Below are positions 43,625-56,670 of a stretch of 64,000 bases of DNA, in pieces. The stretch covers positions 12,700,193 through 12,764,192 of the forward strand of contig NC_091012.1 of NCBI RefSeq assembly GCF_041146395.1, written 5' to 3'. Every line of letters begins with the position of its first letter. Within the stretch, counting starts at the first letter, position 1. The notes beneath the pieces were generated by a model. It was given only the letters and a program-made list of their open reading frames with translations, did no database searches and was not told where the DNA came from. Made by a program: the position numbers and the translations under genes. The stretch comes from Eulemur rufifrons. Its lineage: Eukaryota; Chordata; Mammalia; Primates; Lemuridae.

Positions 43625-44393
43625 AAAATAATTTCCGTATATTATATATATGAAGAGTAATGCAGTTTTTGACTGATGACATCACGCTGTATTTGTGGTG
43701 AAGCACTAGACACAAGAATGTATGTATCAACTAGGCATTTTCAGGCTACTCAGTCTGTAAGGTTATCGTTTAACTCTTGTCACTATAAAATAAGTGGTAT
43801 GCATGTTGGGATTTAAGTCATGAATTGTGGAGAATAAGAAGCAGTGTATTATAGTAACAACATTTGTATCTAACAAATAATTGCAGTATCAAACAAATCT
43901 TTTCTATGAACTTTGTGATTTGTTTTACTGTTGGGCACTTGTAGTGGATCCTTGATTTGACTCTCCCATATTCATGCTTTCCCCTTCTGCACTCTCTAAC
44001 ATTTCTTCATCTTCCTCATCACCATGTAGGTCTTTTTAATTTAATTGTCTAGCTAATTTAATATGCTGACTTTCATTGTAGTGAAGCTTTGTTTTCACTT
44101 TGAATTGTCGCTTTATTTCCCCCTCCAAGTGAGAGGTCGCTGTCGTCCTCTCTCTGCTTTCTTGTTCCTGAATCTGATGCTTTGGCTCCCAGGCTTCAGC
44201 AGCAGCGCAGTTCTCAGCTAAGACATCTGGAGTCCTGGCTTCAGCGGTTTCTGAATCACTACGTGCACCTTCGTCATCACCTCTCACACCATGGTAAGGA
44301 GCGCTTGGTTCATCTATCTTCATTAAACCACAGTGTGTCTGCTGGACAGTATGTCACCAGGATGTTCATTCCATCCCACTTCTGAAATCCGTT

Positions 44394-45109
44394 ATTATAA
44401 AGTTACTCAATGTAATCTCTGCCTTCAATGCTGCCTCCCTAACTCAATGTATCAAGTGATTATTTGTCTAGATTAAAAACTTCTAATATCAATTCCCAAA
44501 TCTACCATTTCAATTTATAAAACACACAAGTTTCCACGCATCACAGATTTCATTTTCCATATTTGTCTAATGTTAATATTGTTCACAAGCCTCACCTCTT
44601 TGTAAATTGCTTTACTTACATATTAATTAAATGATGAGTATAAAAACTTAAATGGTAATAATTTAGTTTCTACACTACACTATTTTATCTTGTACTTGTG
44701 TTTTATGTCCCATTGTTTAAGACATGATATGAGATTGTGTAATAGTTCTTGTAGTAGTTGCTGTTGTATTTTTGTTCTTGGCATAAGACAAAATGAGTGT
44801 TTCTGTGGCCATCCTAAAACAAAACCAATCTTGTAGTCTTTAAATCCAACTTAATCATGGTGCAGGTTCTTGGGATATTATATTGCCATCAGTGTATCTA
44901 CATTTTATCTAAAATTTTAAAGGTTTATTCATAATTAATATTTATCATTGGAATACTTTTTTTACACATTCATAGAAACTTGTTCAACCCAGCAATATAA
45001 AATTAAATATCCCCAATGTGAGATATAATGACAAGGTGTAAAATCAAAACTAAATATGTATCTAGACAATTGAAAGAATTCAGGTAGCTAGCTTTGACAG
45101 TAGAGCATG
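44394..45109. other. Unassigned AT-rich DNA
   Basis: No gene or confident repeat is seen between the PPP1R2 retrocopy and the MIR. Confidence 0.35.
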
Positions 45110-45320
45110 TGGGTTAAACCACTCCTTGAAATCAGCCCACACAGGATCCAGTTTCCACTTTACCCCTGTCCAGTGTCTGAATTTAGACAAAGCACTTGCC
45201 CTCTCTGGGCTTAAATCCTTCCCATCATTATAATGGCAGCACATGCCTCATACATTAGTGAAAACTAACAAAGTTACCACATGCCTGCCCTTGACGGCAA
45301 TGCAAGTATACATCGCAAGT
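45110..45320 (+). mobile_element. MIR-type SINE, plus strand
   Basis: The order 'catgtgggttaaaccactcc', 'gacaaagcacttgccctctc', 'ttataatggcagcacatgcc' follows MIR. Confidence 0.6.
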
Positions 45321-45517
45321 ACACTTTAAATGGTACACACGTGCTTATTGGAAACCTGTTAATACTAGAGAAAATTTAAGTAATATTTCTGAGTAGGCAC
45401 TAATGGTCAGTGGAGAATGTTGCATGTTAGTTGATATTTTAAATGTAGCCCATGCCTCTTGTTCCCCTGCGGGTCCTCTGGCTCTGGAGGCAAATATCAG
45501 GCTGTGGGACCTGAAGA

Positions 45518-46440
45518 ATGGCTGTTAGGGATTTGACCATGGCAATCACCATCCTAACACAGGCCATCCTTGGAACCCTGGAAAATTTTTATCTTTTTTC
45601 CCATGTTTTTTTACTTTACTCAATAAAGATTTACTTCACTCATTAAGATCCACAGACTTGATTATTAAGCACCTCATTAATATAGTGAAATCCTTGTTCT
45701 CTCTCTCTGGAGGAATTCTACTGACAATGGCAGCTTTGGGGTGCAAACATTCCCTCAGTGATTTTAGGTAAAAACTACTTTTCTATGTTCACAGAGTGGG
45801 AAGGGGTGTGTTCACTGGTACCACCTTCCTCTTGAATGTCTTCCAAGGAGTCACAGTCAGTCTGAGGAATTCCAGGTGGGCAGAGCTTACAGTGAAAACT
45901 ACCAAGTATATTGGCTCCTCCATACTCCTGTGATGGATCCTCCAAATTCTGGTAAATATTATTTTTTCCATGTCTGTGACTGACAAAGGAAGTAACAGAA
46001 AATCACAAAGACAGAAGATTTGGGATACTGTTCTGTTGTTCATCCTGGCAAAGCTGGAGACACTCCATGCAGTATTGTTATCCTTCCCTGGTGCTTTATG
46101 TTTAGGGACCATGCCTTGGGTGAGTGGCTCCATGATTTTTATTCTGTACAGGCAAAACTAACAGGTCAAATTCATACATATGACTAATTTCTCCCCTAGA
46201 TCCTTCTCTGAGTCCAGAGCTACTAAAACTTCTTCTGGTGAGCTCTTTTGTATCATTTTACACTCTCTCCTTCATCGTTCAAGTTTGTTTGGCTCTTTGT
46301 AATAATCCTGGTCAGTTGATGGTGCACATCTGCCTGATATCCAGTGAAGGTTTCCCAACTGTCAGCCATTTGTTCTCAGGAGCAGGGACTCCAATGTATC
46401 GAAGCTTTGCATTGCCTGAGTAAGTAATACAAACCCCTGA
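45518..46440 (+). pseudogene. Vomeronasal type-1 receptor (V1R) pseudogene
   Basis: V1Rs are intronless seven-helix pheromone receptors of the vomeronasal organ. From ATG 45518 the reading MAVRDLT...TQAILGTLENF matches the V1R start and first helix. A frameshift near 45640 leads to LRSTDLI, TMAALG, HRVGRG, RNSRWAEL and KYIGSSI. Then come LLSFPGALCLG and SGSMIFILYR, and SPRSFSESRATK. A second frameshift near 46230 leads to SSFVSFYTLSFI and ALCNNPG, and FPTVS. Almost the whole roughly 300-codon receptor can be followed in order. It is dead: in-frame stops lie at 45769-45771, 45931-45933 and 46159-46161, besides the two frameshifts, and a stop at about 46421 truncates the tail. I recognise the family, not a specific orthologue. 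Confidence 0.93.
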
Positions 46441-47529
46441 TCTTCTCAGAATTATGTGAATTGTGTGGGTTTTTTCAACGTTCAGTTGTTTATTCATTCA
46501 TCTTTATAGAATTGTAAACACAACTATGAAATATTCTCATTCCAAGAAACTGACTGTACACACAGATAAATGCATTTGTGTAAGTGTAAATGTGTGTGTA
46601 TATGAGTGTATGTATTTGCATGTGTTGGGGACAATCAGGTTCAAGCAATAACATTGGAAATTACACATGAAGAATGTGAAAGTAATACCAATTATAATAA
46701 TGGCAAATGCTTTGCCATAAAGTCTATTACATTTGATAGTCCTATCACTGTGATAAGTGATTAATTTTTAATTTATCTTTAAATTATCCAACTGAATATA
46801 GCCAAAGTATGTTGTCTTTAATAGGAATTATTAGTTTGTTTTTTGTTAAATATAATAATGAGTTTATTTGGAGTGTGTTCTTCATGATAACCTGCTCTAT
46901 TTTCTTATGTTTTATCATCTTAGTTAGAAACCTAGAAATTAAAGCTTTCTTTGAAACACTAATCACAGTGTCAAGTGCCAATACCTATGCCCTATAAACA
47001 ATATTACATTAATCTATTTACCTTTCTTCAACTTTTAAAAAATTCTCAAGTGTTTAAAATATTTAAAGGTAAATACACAGGTCATAAGTGGAAAGCACAA
47101 TGAAATACTAAAACATCTCTGGCATAATTACGTAAGAGGCTTTTTTTTAAAGGACATTTTAGCCCACAGATATATTCTTATGATCTCAACTAGTCACTGT
47201 ACTCAACAGTGAGCACTATAGTGACATCTAATGGCAGATGTCACTTTTACTCCTTTTATACTTTATATAAATATCATGAAGCAGAAACTCTTTAGTACGT
47301 GACTGTTTAAATTGCATAGGTTGTTTTAAGTTTATTTGTATTCTTGCATGCTGTTATGGGTCATTTCTTAGCATTGAATTCCGTTGTGTAAATATCAGAC
47401 AACTAACACAATTACTCCACTGCTGATGCACATGTGAGTGTGCTTTAGTTGGGGCTGTTAGGACCAGTGCCAGTACATAAATTCTAGAAAATATATTGGT
47501 GACACACATACAAGTTTCTGTTCGGAACA
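46441..47529. other. Unassigned AT-rich DNA
   Basis: No gene is supported. A weak TG-rich patch lies at about 46577-46625. No repeat family is named. Confidence 0.35.
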
Positions 47530-48396
47530 TATGTAAAGTAAAATTTTTGTGTCATATGTTTACATCTCTTCATCTATAAATAATATGCCAAACAGTTTTC
47601 CAAAATGCTTGTAACACTTTTCACACTCACCAACAGTATATAAGTTTCCTGGTGTATCTACATGCTTGCTAACATGGTATTTTCTGTTATTTGTACTTTG
47701 TCTCCTGGTTGCTGTGTGATTATATCAAGCTTTATTTACATTTCCCTGATTACTAGAAAAGTTGAATACTTTTTACACTTCTTAAGATATTAAATTACTT
47801 CTTTTTGAAGGACTATGCTGTTTTATTTTAACCATCCTCCATTGTTTTAGCCATATGTTTTGCATGAGTTTGTAGGAGTATTTATATATGTTGGATAGGA
47901 GTCCTTTCTTTGCCCTCTCCCTTCTCTCGCTCTCTCCCTCTCCCGTCTCTCTCCTTCTCTCTCTCACTCAATGAGTAGTTCTAAAATTTAATACAGTCTG
48001 ATTTGTTATTTCCCCCAGTATTAAATGCCTTTTCTTTCATTTAATGATTTTTTTTCTATTTTAAGATCATAGAGATGTTCTTTTTTTTTTAAAGACATTT
48101 TAAAAATTGGTTTCACAATCCATTCAGAATTGATGTTGTATCCTAATTATTTAATTTTTTTCCAGTAGGATAATAAAATTCAGTTTATTCTTCAAATGTT
48201 GTCTTATCATTATTTTTATTTGCTGTCACCTGTCATTGCCTCATCCAATTTAACCTCACCTCTCTCTTGGAGCTGGCTTTTCTATAACACTGATAGTATA
48301 ACTTGTTGGCTTGCAAATAGGAAAAAATCTAAGAGCTTCACATTTTTGACAATTTTGGTGATGAGGGTGGATTTCTAAGATATTAAGATTATAAAG
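47530..48396 (-). mobile_element. Old L1 fragment, antisense, with a (CT)n patch
   Basis: Landmarks are 'ttttccaaaatgcttgtaac', 'cattcagaattgatgttgta' and 'ggcttttctataacactgat', fitting antisense L1 ORF2. A (CT)n low-complexity patch lies at 47908-47970. It ends at the mariner insertion. Confidence 0.6.
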
Positions 48397-49634
48397 TATG
48401 AAATGTCTGATTTCCTTAAGTACTGAGTTTGATAGTTGACATCTCTGACATTTCACTTTGACACTCCTTGTTTTATTTTTATTATGAAGGTACATCTTCA
48501 TTCTTTCAAAGGTATAGTTTGGCTTGTGATTTTCTTTTAAAATTTTTTTGGAACAATTTTTGTGAAACCATGAATAAGTCAAAAATTTGTGTTATTTTCA
48601 CATATGGGTTCTGTTGTGGAGCCAATGCAGTGCAGACAGCTCAAAATATCAACAAAGAGTTTGGGAAGGATGTGGCTAATGAATGCACAGTATGTGTATG
48701 GTTTGAGAAGTTCCATTCTGTTGACTTTAATCCTGAAAATGAGCCAAGTGGGCGACCTGAGACCAAGGCGGATAGGCATGAGCTGAAAGCTGCATGGAAA
48801 CGAATTCATCTCAACCCATATGTGAATTAGCAGCAAGGTTTGACATTACTATTCCAACAATATTGGACCAACTGAAACAAATCAGCAAGGTAAACATGAT
48901 GGATAGATGGGTACCACATGAATTAAATGAACATCAGAAGAGCAATCATCTAAAAGCTTGCCTATCTTTGCTGTCACAAGATAAAGGCAAACCATTTTTA
49001 CACCGTATTATTTATTATGTGTGATGAAAAATGGGTACTTTTTGACAATCAGAAGTATTTGGCACAATGGTTGGATAAAGATGAAGTGCTAAAACACAGT
49101 CTAAAACCAAATATTCATTAAGAAAAAGCTAATAGTGTCTGTTTGGTGGTCCAGCACTGATATAATCCACTACAGCTTCATGAAACCTGGTCAATCAATT
49201 ACAGTGGATGTCTGCTGCAACCAGCTGGATGAAATGATGAGGATGCTTGCAATTAAGCAGCTGAGATTGGTCAATAGATACAAGCCAATCCTCTTGCAAG
49301 ACAATGCTTGACCACATGTCACACAAGCAATGCTGCTCAAACTCTCTGTCATCCACTGTATTCCCCAGACCTTGCACCAACTCACTACCACATCTTCCAG
49401 GCTTTGGACCACTTGCTGCAAGGAAAAATATTCAATTCTCAACAAGCTGTGGAAAACACCTTTCGTGATGTTCACCACTAGCTCTCCAGGCTTCTTTGCT
49501 GCTGGCATAAACAACCAGTAAAACAGGATGGCAAAACTGTGTTGATAGTTTAGATGCATACTTTGATTAACTGTACTGCTTGTTGTGTGAGATATAGTAA
49601 ACTAAACTTTTGAGTCAAAACTAGACATTTCCTA
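48397..49634 (+). pseudogene. Dead mariner (Tc1/mariner) DNA transposon with transposase relic
   Basis: Mariner transposase cuts and pastes DNA at TA sites using a D,D,D active site. The relic starts at about 48571 (MNKSKIC). Recognisable parts are GANAVQTAQNIN and VWFEKF, ELAARFD and LDQLKQI in the DNA-binding region, and WVPHEL and CDEKW (from 49020, the first catalytic Asp). QWLDKDE and LLQDNA*PH (second Asp region, stop replacing Arg) follow, then FFAAGINN near the end. Frameshifts lie near 48790 and 49020, with several stops. The length from TA 48397-48398 to TA 49633-49634 is about 1.24 kb, normal for mariner. The ends share gaaatgtct / agacatttc as a decayed terminal inverted repeat. 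Confidence 0.9.
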
Positions 49635-52600
49635 TTTAATGTAATATAACGTTGTGTAAAAGGAAAGTAGAAAGGTTCTTCAGAGGCATGCTTAGGAGAT
49701 ATGAGAAAGCTCCCTGGAACAAGTAGCAAAGTCTCTCACCCAAGTGAAAGTGAAGTGAAAGTAACCCATCCACTCTCTGACCTGATATGAAGGCTGTGTC
49801 AGGGGGACGATTGAAATGAGCCACCTGAGCATGCTTCATTTGTTGCTTATTCTCCTCCTGTCTGGAGAAGGAAAGGACAAAGAGTCCCCACAGCTGATAT
49901 AGCACTTTGTGTAAATCAAAAATATTTTAAGTGTTGTGGTTTTGCTGACAGCAGTAAACTCTAAGGAAATGTGGCATTTGGTGTTTTGCCTACTAGCAGG
50001 GAGTCACTGTCTCCCTGTACCCACTGATCCCTCCCTCCATGCATGCTCCATTTTAGCAGCTTTATGGAAAAAGTTGAATCTAATTGGGAGGTTTTTTGGA
50101 GGGAGCAACTCAAAATTTTATAGTTCTGTTTCATACAAGTGCCCAAATCACTGTCTTCTATGGTGCCCTGGCAGGAACAGTAGGTAATAAAGCTGGGTGA
50201 AAATGCCAAGGACAGTGGGGTGAAGCATGGCTGCAAACATAGACGCTTCTGGTCCTAATGCTCTCCAAATATAGGAAGGCACAAAGGTAAGAGGAAAGCT
50301 CAGACTTTAGGGTGACAATCTTAAATAGAGTAACACCTTCCCGTGTCCTGACCCTATCCCTTACACACACCTATTGTACCCCCTCTGGTCACTTGCATTC
50401 CCCTGTCTTAGAAATTGTGTAAACTCCTTATTCTGTGTATCCATAGAAAAGAAAATAAACAAAAGCAAGCTCATAGATAAAAAAAATCCAAAAGTCAACA
50501 GATCGTGTTTGGGTAGGATTCACAGTGAACCAAGAGAATTGAATGATGCCATCTAAATGGATATTGAAGTGACTGAGGATGGTGGATTCAAGAATAAAAC
50601 TTTGAGACAAGTGTGAAAGTTTTCACAGGAGATCATCCAGGAGCTCTGAAGGTGGCAGTGCCAGGGAAACGGTGGTGGGTAGCATGAGCTTCTAAGCAGC
50701 AAGATATATTTTAACAGGAAGAGAGGAAAATGATCTTCAAGATATCAGAAGGAGGAAGGAAAGTCTGTAAACCACATTTCCTCCTTAGTGCTTTAGATTT
50801 TGAGAGAATGAGTTCTCTTTACTTGAGATACAAGGCAGCAATGTCTTCAAGGGAAATCCAGTAGATGGAAGAAACTGTCAATAAAGAAGTCTAACAAAAT
50901 AGAGAAGTTTCCTAATCATGTAGCTTGATTTCCAGAGAATACAACGGAAAGTTCTGTGTCATATTGGAGGAGAAGGATGTTAGGTTAAGCGAGAAAAATC
51001 AGAATATTATAGTGATAATACAGGAGAGAATTTGGTACAAAAGGGGCTTATGATTTGGGTTGTGATCAAGGAAACCAGGAATGTTAAGCAGAGAGGGTTG
51101 CTACATGAGACAAAAGAAAGGAGGAGAATGCAATAGCCTCCTTCATCTTCTGACATGAAGTTAGGCATCTCAGGTAGTGAGCAAGAAGTTCAAATCTAAT
51201 CATTACACACTCATTCATGTTACCAGCTTTGGCCTTATGTTTTTTGTTCCAATTCAAAGTAAAGCATCAACCTAAGACAACAGGGACCAAGAACTAAGCT
51301 ACAAAAAGTAAAATTTTGCTCTGGAGAATCCCCTACAGGATCTTGCCTGGAGGGATAGGAGGAGGAAATGCTTCTGGTCAGCACTTGGTGTCATTTTGCT
51401 CTTCTTTCTACCTGCTCCTTCCTTTTGACCCAAGTTTTAATCCTACCTGCTTTGTAACCCACTGCCTTGCCTATAATAGATCCTCCTTGGGTCTTCAGTG
51501 TTTTTGTTGGTAAAGTTGATACAACATCTCTTCTCTAATCATGCATATTTACAAATGATAACATGATGTGAAGGGCTCTGAAAAATGTAGTAAGTTGAAG
51601 AAATGGGCCACCTGCTTTCACCCATTTTTCCAATTGCTGCTTCAGAACCATTCCCATAGGCACCAAGCCCCTAACTCTCTTCTAGGCCTTTGATCAACCT
51701 TTGCCTCATGAGGGGCAAAGCTACATGGTAGTCAAGGAAGAGAGACTAACATTATAGTCCCATTTTTTCTCACTGCTATTTACCATACTGCATTCTCTAC
51801 ATTTGTAACTGGCTTCTTGACAGAACATAACCTAGAAACTGCAACCATTTTCCTGGCTGTTGGGTCCTACTGACCAGACCTGAGGGAGGGAAACGTACAT
51901 GTCCTAATGGGTGTTCAGTAATGGTATGACATGAGGGCTGGGTGTGAGAGAAATGCTGAAGTAAGTGTGAGCATATCCCATTACTCATTTTGACTCCTTT
52001 GGACAAGTGATTAACTAGAGCTCATATTGGAAAAAATAGCAAGAAAGCTCCATTCTGCATCTCTTTCTCAACCTTAGCATCTGCTTTATTCTGTTCTTTA
52101 TGTTTTTATTACCCAGCCTTCCTTCCTCCCCTTTTGTCTCAATCTTCTGGCCTTTGGTCTGGCCTCCATATTTGTCCAACTTCTTCTGTTTTCTACCCTA
52201 CCTGTTTACCTTCTCTGTCCTTCCTTCCCACTACCTTGAAGATCCCCCTGCCCAGTTCTTCCTCTCTTCCTTGCAGATTATTGTCCATTTGATGCTGCCA
52301 TGGTTTTCAGCCACTGCCTACCTCTTACTTCATTATTTATGCCTGTTCTTCTCCTCCCAGCCCTGCTTTCTAGTCCACTTATTCCAGTCCCCACCCCCAA
52401 TGACACATGATGATTCACAAATCGCATCCTGGAGAGATGGTTTCCCTATGACAGGGACGGTTCTGGTGCTGTTCATAACAGCCAGGACTGCGGATTCCCA
52501 GCAGCCTCATCTGGTGGACACAAGAAATGCAAGATTATGGCAAACTAACATTAAGCCTCAGTGAGCTAGAGAACCCCTTTTCCATGACCACATCCTGGTT

Positions 52601-52710
52601 ACCTTTCTACTATCTATATTTTGCCTTCACCCCATGTTGTTAATCCCCTTTGGATGCTAGAGAAACTTTTAACAATTTACTTTTTCTAGATGGTCTGATG
52701 CTATCCTTCT
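49635..52710. other. Unassigned intergenic DNA
   Basis: No gene or confident repeat is seen. A 154-codon plus-strand frame (52100-52564) is C/T-rich, giving a hydrophobic translation by composition. I see no domain. Confidence 0.35.
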
Positions 52711-52752
52711 GAGAGAGAGAGGGACAGAGAGAGTTAGAGAGAGAGAGGGAGA
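52711..52752. repeat. (GA)n low-complexity patch
   Basis: Interrupted GA dinucleotides, rich in gagagagag. Confidence 0.9.
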
Positions 52753-53104
52753 TTATATGTATGTGTGTTCGCAAGTGGGAGTAACTGGTCTGTGGTGTTC
52801 GCCGTTTGCCTCGGGGCTCCTTTAAGTCACCTCGCCATGAGACTATCTGGTCTTACCTAGTCGCCACTCTCTGCTCATTGTTGCTGTACGTGAGACTTGA
52901 CTGGCTGTGCCTTTCCTCCTACGCTGAAGAGTAGAGGGGACAGGCTGTAGTCCCAGGCAATGAAGGCTTGGTCTAGCGGGGTTAAGAAAGCTCCGTTACA
53001 TTGTCCAGGAAGCTACAGCAGAATCCATGGACTTCTCAGCCATTGACGCCTTAGCCTGCCTGCTCACTGTTCACGAATAGTATTTAAAAGGAGACACAAT
53101 TAAA
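52753..53104. other. Unassigned DNA
   Basis: GC-moderate, distinct from the AT-rich L1 that follows. No family is recognised. Confidence 0.3.
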
Positions 53105-53370
53105 GATCGAGGCTATTTTAAAAAAAAATTAATTAGATTATACACAAATTTTTTGCCAGTATCATCAAAAATAAGAAAAAGTTAGCAAATTCTTGGAAAA
53201 ATATAAACCACCTAGATGACTCAATAAAAAAATTAACAAATCTAAATCATTATAGAACTATTAAACATTTTCAATTAGTTGTGAATGTATTTCTGCAAAT
53301 AGAATAAACCATTTCATGTTGGCTTTTTGAGTAAATTCTAGCAAGTATTTAATAAATCAACAATTCCACA
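53105..53370 (+). mobile_element. Older L1, part 1 (ORF2 region)
   Basis: The passage 'gttagcaaattcttggaaaa' then 'ccacctagatgactcaataa' fits L1 ORF2 just before the reverse-transcriptase region. It is interrupted by the Alu at 53371. Confidence 0.6.
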
Positions 53371-53812
<442 letters not shown>

Positions 53813-56638
53813 AAACAAATAAAAATAGAAATATATCATACAAACACCTATGGGATACAAGAAAAAGCAGTACTAAGACAGAAGTTGATACCAGTAATCC
53901 TCTACATCAAAAAAAGTAGAAAGACATCAAATAAACAACCTAGCAATGCTCTTCAAAAGACAAGAAAGGAAAAATAAGTGAAACCCAAAATTAGTAGACA
54001 GAAAGAAATAATAAAGTTTAGAGCATAGATGAAATTGAGATGAAAACACCTTAAAAGGATTATCAAAACAAAAGGTTAGTTTTATGAAAATATAAACAAA
54101 GTTGACTAAACTTTAGTTAGACCTGGAAATAAAAGAAGATCCAAATAAATGAAATCAGAGATAAAGAAGGAGACATTATAATTATTACCCAAGAAATTCA
54201 AAGGAACATCAGAGACTATTACATAGTCTCTTATGATGCCAATAAATTGGGAAATATAGAAGAAATGGTCAAATTCCTAGACATATACAGCCTACCAAGA
54301 TTGAACCATGAAGAAATAGAAAACTTGAACAGACCAATAGTGAGTAACAAGATAAAAACACTAATAAAAAGTCTCCAAAGAAAAGCCCAGAACCCGATAG
54401 TGTCACTGCAGAATTCTATAAAATATTTAAAGAAAAACTAACACCAATTCTACTCAAACTATTCCAAAAACTTGAAGAAGAGGAAATACTTCCAAACTCC
54501 ATTCTACAGTCCAGCAATACCCTGATACCAAAACTAGACCAGGACACAGCAAAATAGAATAGTACAGCCCAATATTACTGATGAACATAGATGCAAAAGT
54601 CCCCAACAAAATACTTTCAAGCCAAATTCAGCCACATATTTAAAAGATTATTCTCTATGATCAATTAGGAGTCATCCTAAGGATACAAGGATCGTTCAAC
54701 ACGTGCAAATCAATAAGCCTGATACATCACATTAAGGACAAAAAACATATGATCATTTCAATAGATGACAAAAAAGATATTCAATAAAATTCAACATCCC
54801 CCTTCATGATAAAAACTCTTAACAAATTGGTTATACAATGGGAACATATTATAACTCAAAAGAGTAAAGATCCTATATGACAAAATCACAGCTAGCATCA
54901 TACTGAATGGGGAAAAATTGAAAGCCTTTCCTGTAAGTTCTGGAACAAAGACAAGTTGGCCACTTTCACTGCTTTTATACAACAGTGTACTGAAAGTCCT
55001 AACCAGAATAATTAGACAAAGAAAAAAATAGAGGGCATCCAAAGTGAAAAGACGTCAAATTGTCCTTGTTTACAAATGATACTATCTTATATTTAGAAAA
55101 ACCTAAAGATTCTGCCAAAAAACTTTTAGAAGTAATAAATGAATTTCGTAAGTTTTCAGGATACAAAACCAACATACAAAAGTTAGTAGCAATCCTATAT
55201 ACCAATAGTGAATGATCTGAAAACGAAATCAAGAAAGCAATCCCCTTTATAATATCTATAAAAAAGTTAAAATAAAATACCTAGGAATAAACTTAACTAA
55301 AGAAGTGAAAGGTCTTTACAATGAAAACTGTAGAATGCTGGTGAAAGAAATTGAAGAGGACACAAAAAAAAAAAATGAAAAAATATCCCATGTTCATGGA
55401 TTGGAAGAATTAACATTGTTAAAAATGTCTATAGTATCCAAAGTGATCTACAGATTCAATGCAATCCCTATCAAAATGCCAATGAGATTTTTCACAAAAA
55501 TAGAAAAAGCAATTCTAAAATTAACAGGGAATGACAAAAGACCCTGAATAGTTGAAGTAGTCCCAAGCAAAAAGAACAAAGCTGTAGGCATTCCATTACC
55601 TGATTTCAAAATATACTACAAAGCTATACTTACCAAAACAGCATGGTACTAACATAAAAAGAGGAACAGATCAACAAAACAGAATGGAGAACCCTAAAAT
55701 AAATCCATGCATTTACAGCCAACTCACATTTTACAAAGGCACAAAGAATATACATTGGAGACAGGACAGTCTCTTCAACAAATGGTGCTGGGAGAACTCA
55801 ATATCCATACACAGAATAATGAAACAAGACCCCTATCTCTCACTATATACAAAAATCAAGTCCCAGTGGATTAAGACTTAAATGTAAGACCTGAAACTAT
55901 GAAACTACTAGAAAACATTTAGGAAATGCTTCAGGACATTAGTCTGGGCAAAGATTTCTCGAATAAGACCTTAAAAGCACAGGTAACCAAAGCAAAATTT
56001 GACAAATGGCATTATATCAAGCTAAAATATTTTGCACAGCAAATGATCAACAAAGTGAAAACCTATAGAATGGGAGAAAATATTTGCAAACTACTCATCC
56101 AACAAGGGATTAATAACCAGAGTGTATAAGCAACACAAACAAACCAATAGCAAAAAATCCAAATAATCTGATTTAAAAGGGGGCAAAAGATCTGAATAGA
56201 CATTTCTCAAAAGAAGACATACAAAATGCCAAAAGGTATATGCAAAAGATCTCAACATCCCTAATCATTAGATAAATGAAAATCAAAACCACAATGAGAG
56301 ATCATCTCACCCCAGTTAAAATGCCTATTAGCAAAAAAACAGGGCTGGGAGCGGTGGCTCACGCCTGTAATCCTAGCACTCTGGGAGGCCGAGGCGGGAG
56401 GCTCGCTCGAGGTCAGGAGTTCGAGACCCCATCTCTACTTAAAATAGTAAGAAATCATCTGGACAGTTAAAAATATGTATAGAAAAAAATTAGCCAGGCA
56501 TGGTGGCACATGCCTGTAGTCCCAGCTACATGGGAGGCTGAGGCAGAAGGATTGCTTAAGCCCAGGAGTCTGAGGTTGCTGTGAGGTAGGCTGATGCCAC
56601 GGCACTCTAGCCCGAGCAACAGTGTGAGACTCTGTCTC

Positions 56639-56670
<32 letters not shown>

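Larger units (their letters stand above)
42551..44393 (-). pseudogene. PPP1R2: Processed pseudogene of PPP1R2 (protein phosphatase inhibitor 2), 5'-truncated, Alu-interrupted
   Basis: The parent is a heat-stable inhibitor of protein phosphatase 1. Reading the minus strand from about 44393, similarity begins at QKWDEMNIL-type sequence and shifts frame. It then runs MKIDEPS (44323), IQEQES, LHYNE and IKLARQL (near 44040). An in-frame stop follows, and after it KDLHGD, EDEEML and GESMN to near the natural C-terminus, where a second premature stop lies at 43920-43922. The stop equivalent to the parent's lies at 43904-43906. Continuing minus-strand sequence to about 42580 is probably 3'UTR. An ATTAAA-like signal and A-runs lie near 42550-42590. 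There are no introns. The first roughly 60 codons are missing. An Alu (43290-43624) splits the 3'UTR. No target-site duplication was found. Confidence 0.88.

Noticed and set aside
45789..46133. 114-codon minus-strand frame
   Set aside because: It lies wholly opposite the V1R pseudogene, whose sense strand gives a clear family match.
52100..52564. 154-codon hydrophobic frame as a membrane protein
   Set aside because: The hydrophobic translation follows from a C/T-rich stretch. There is no family match and no supporting neighbour.
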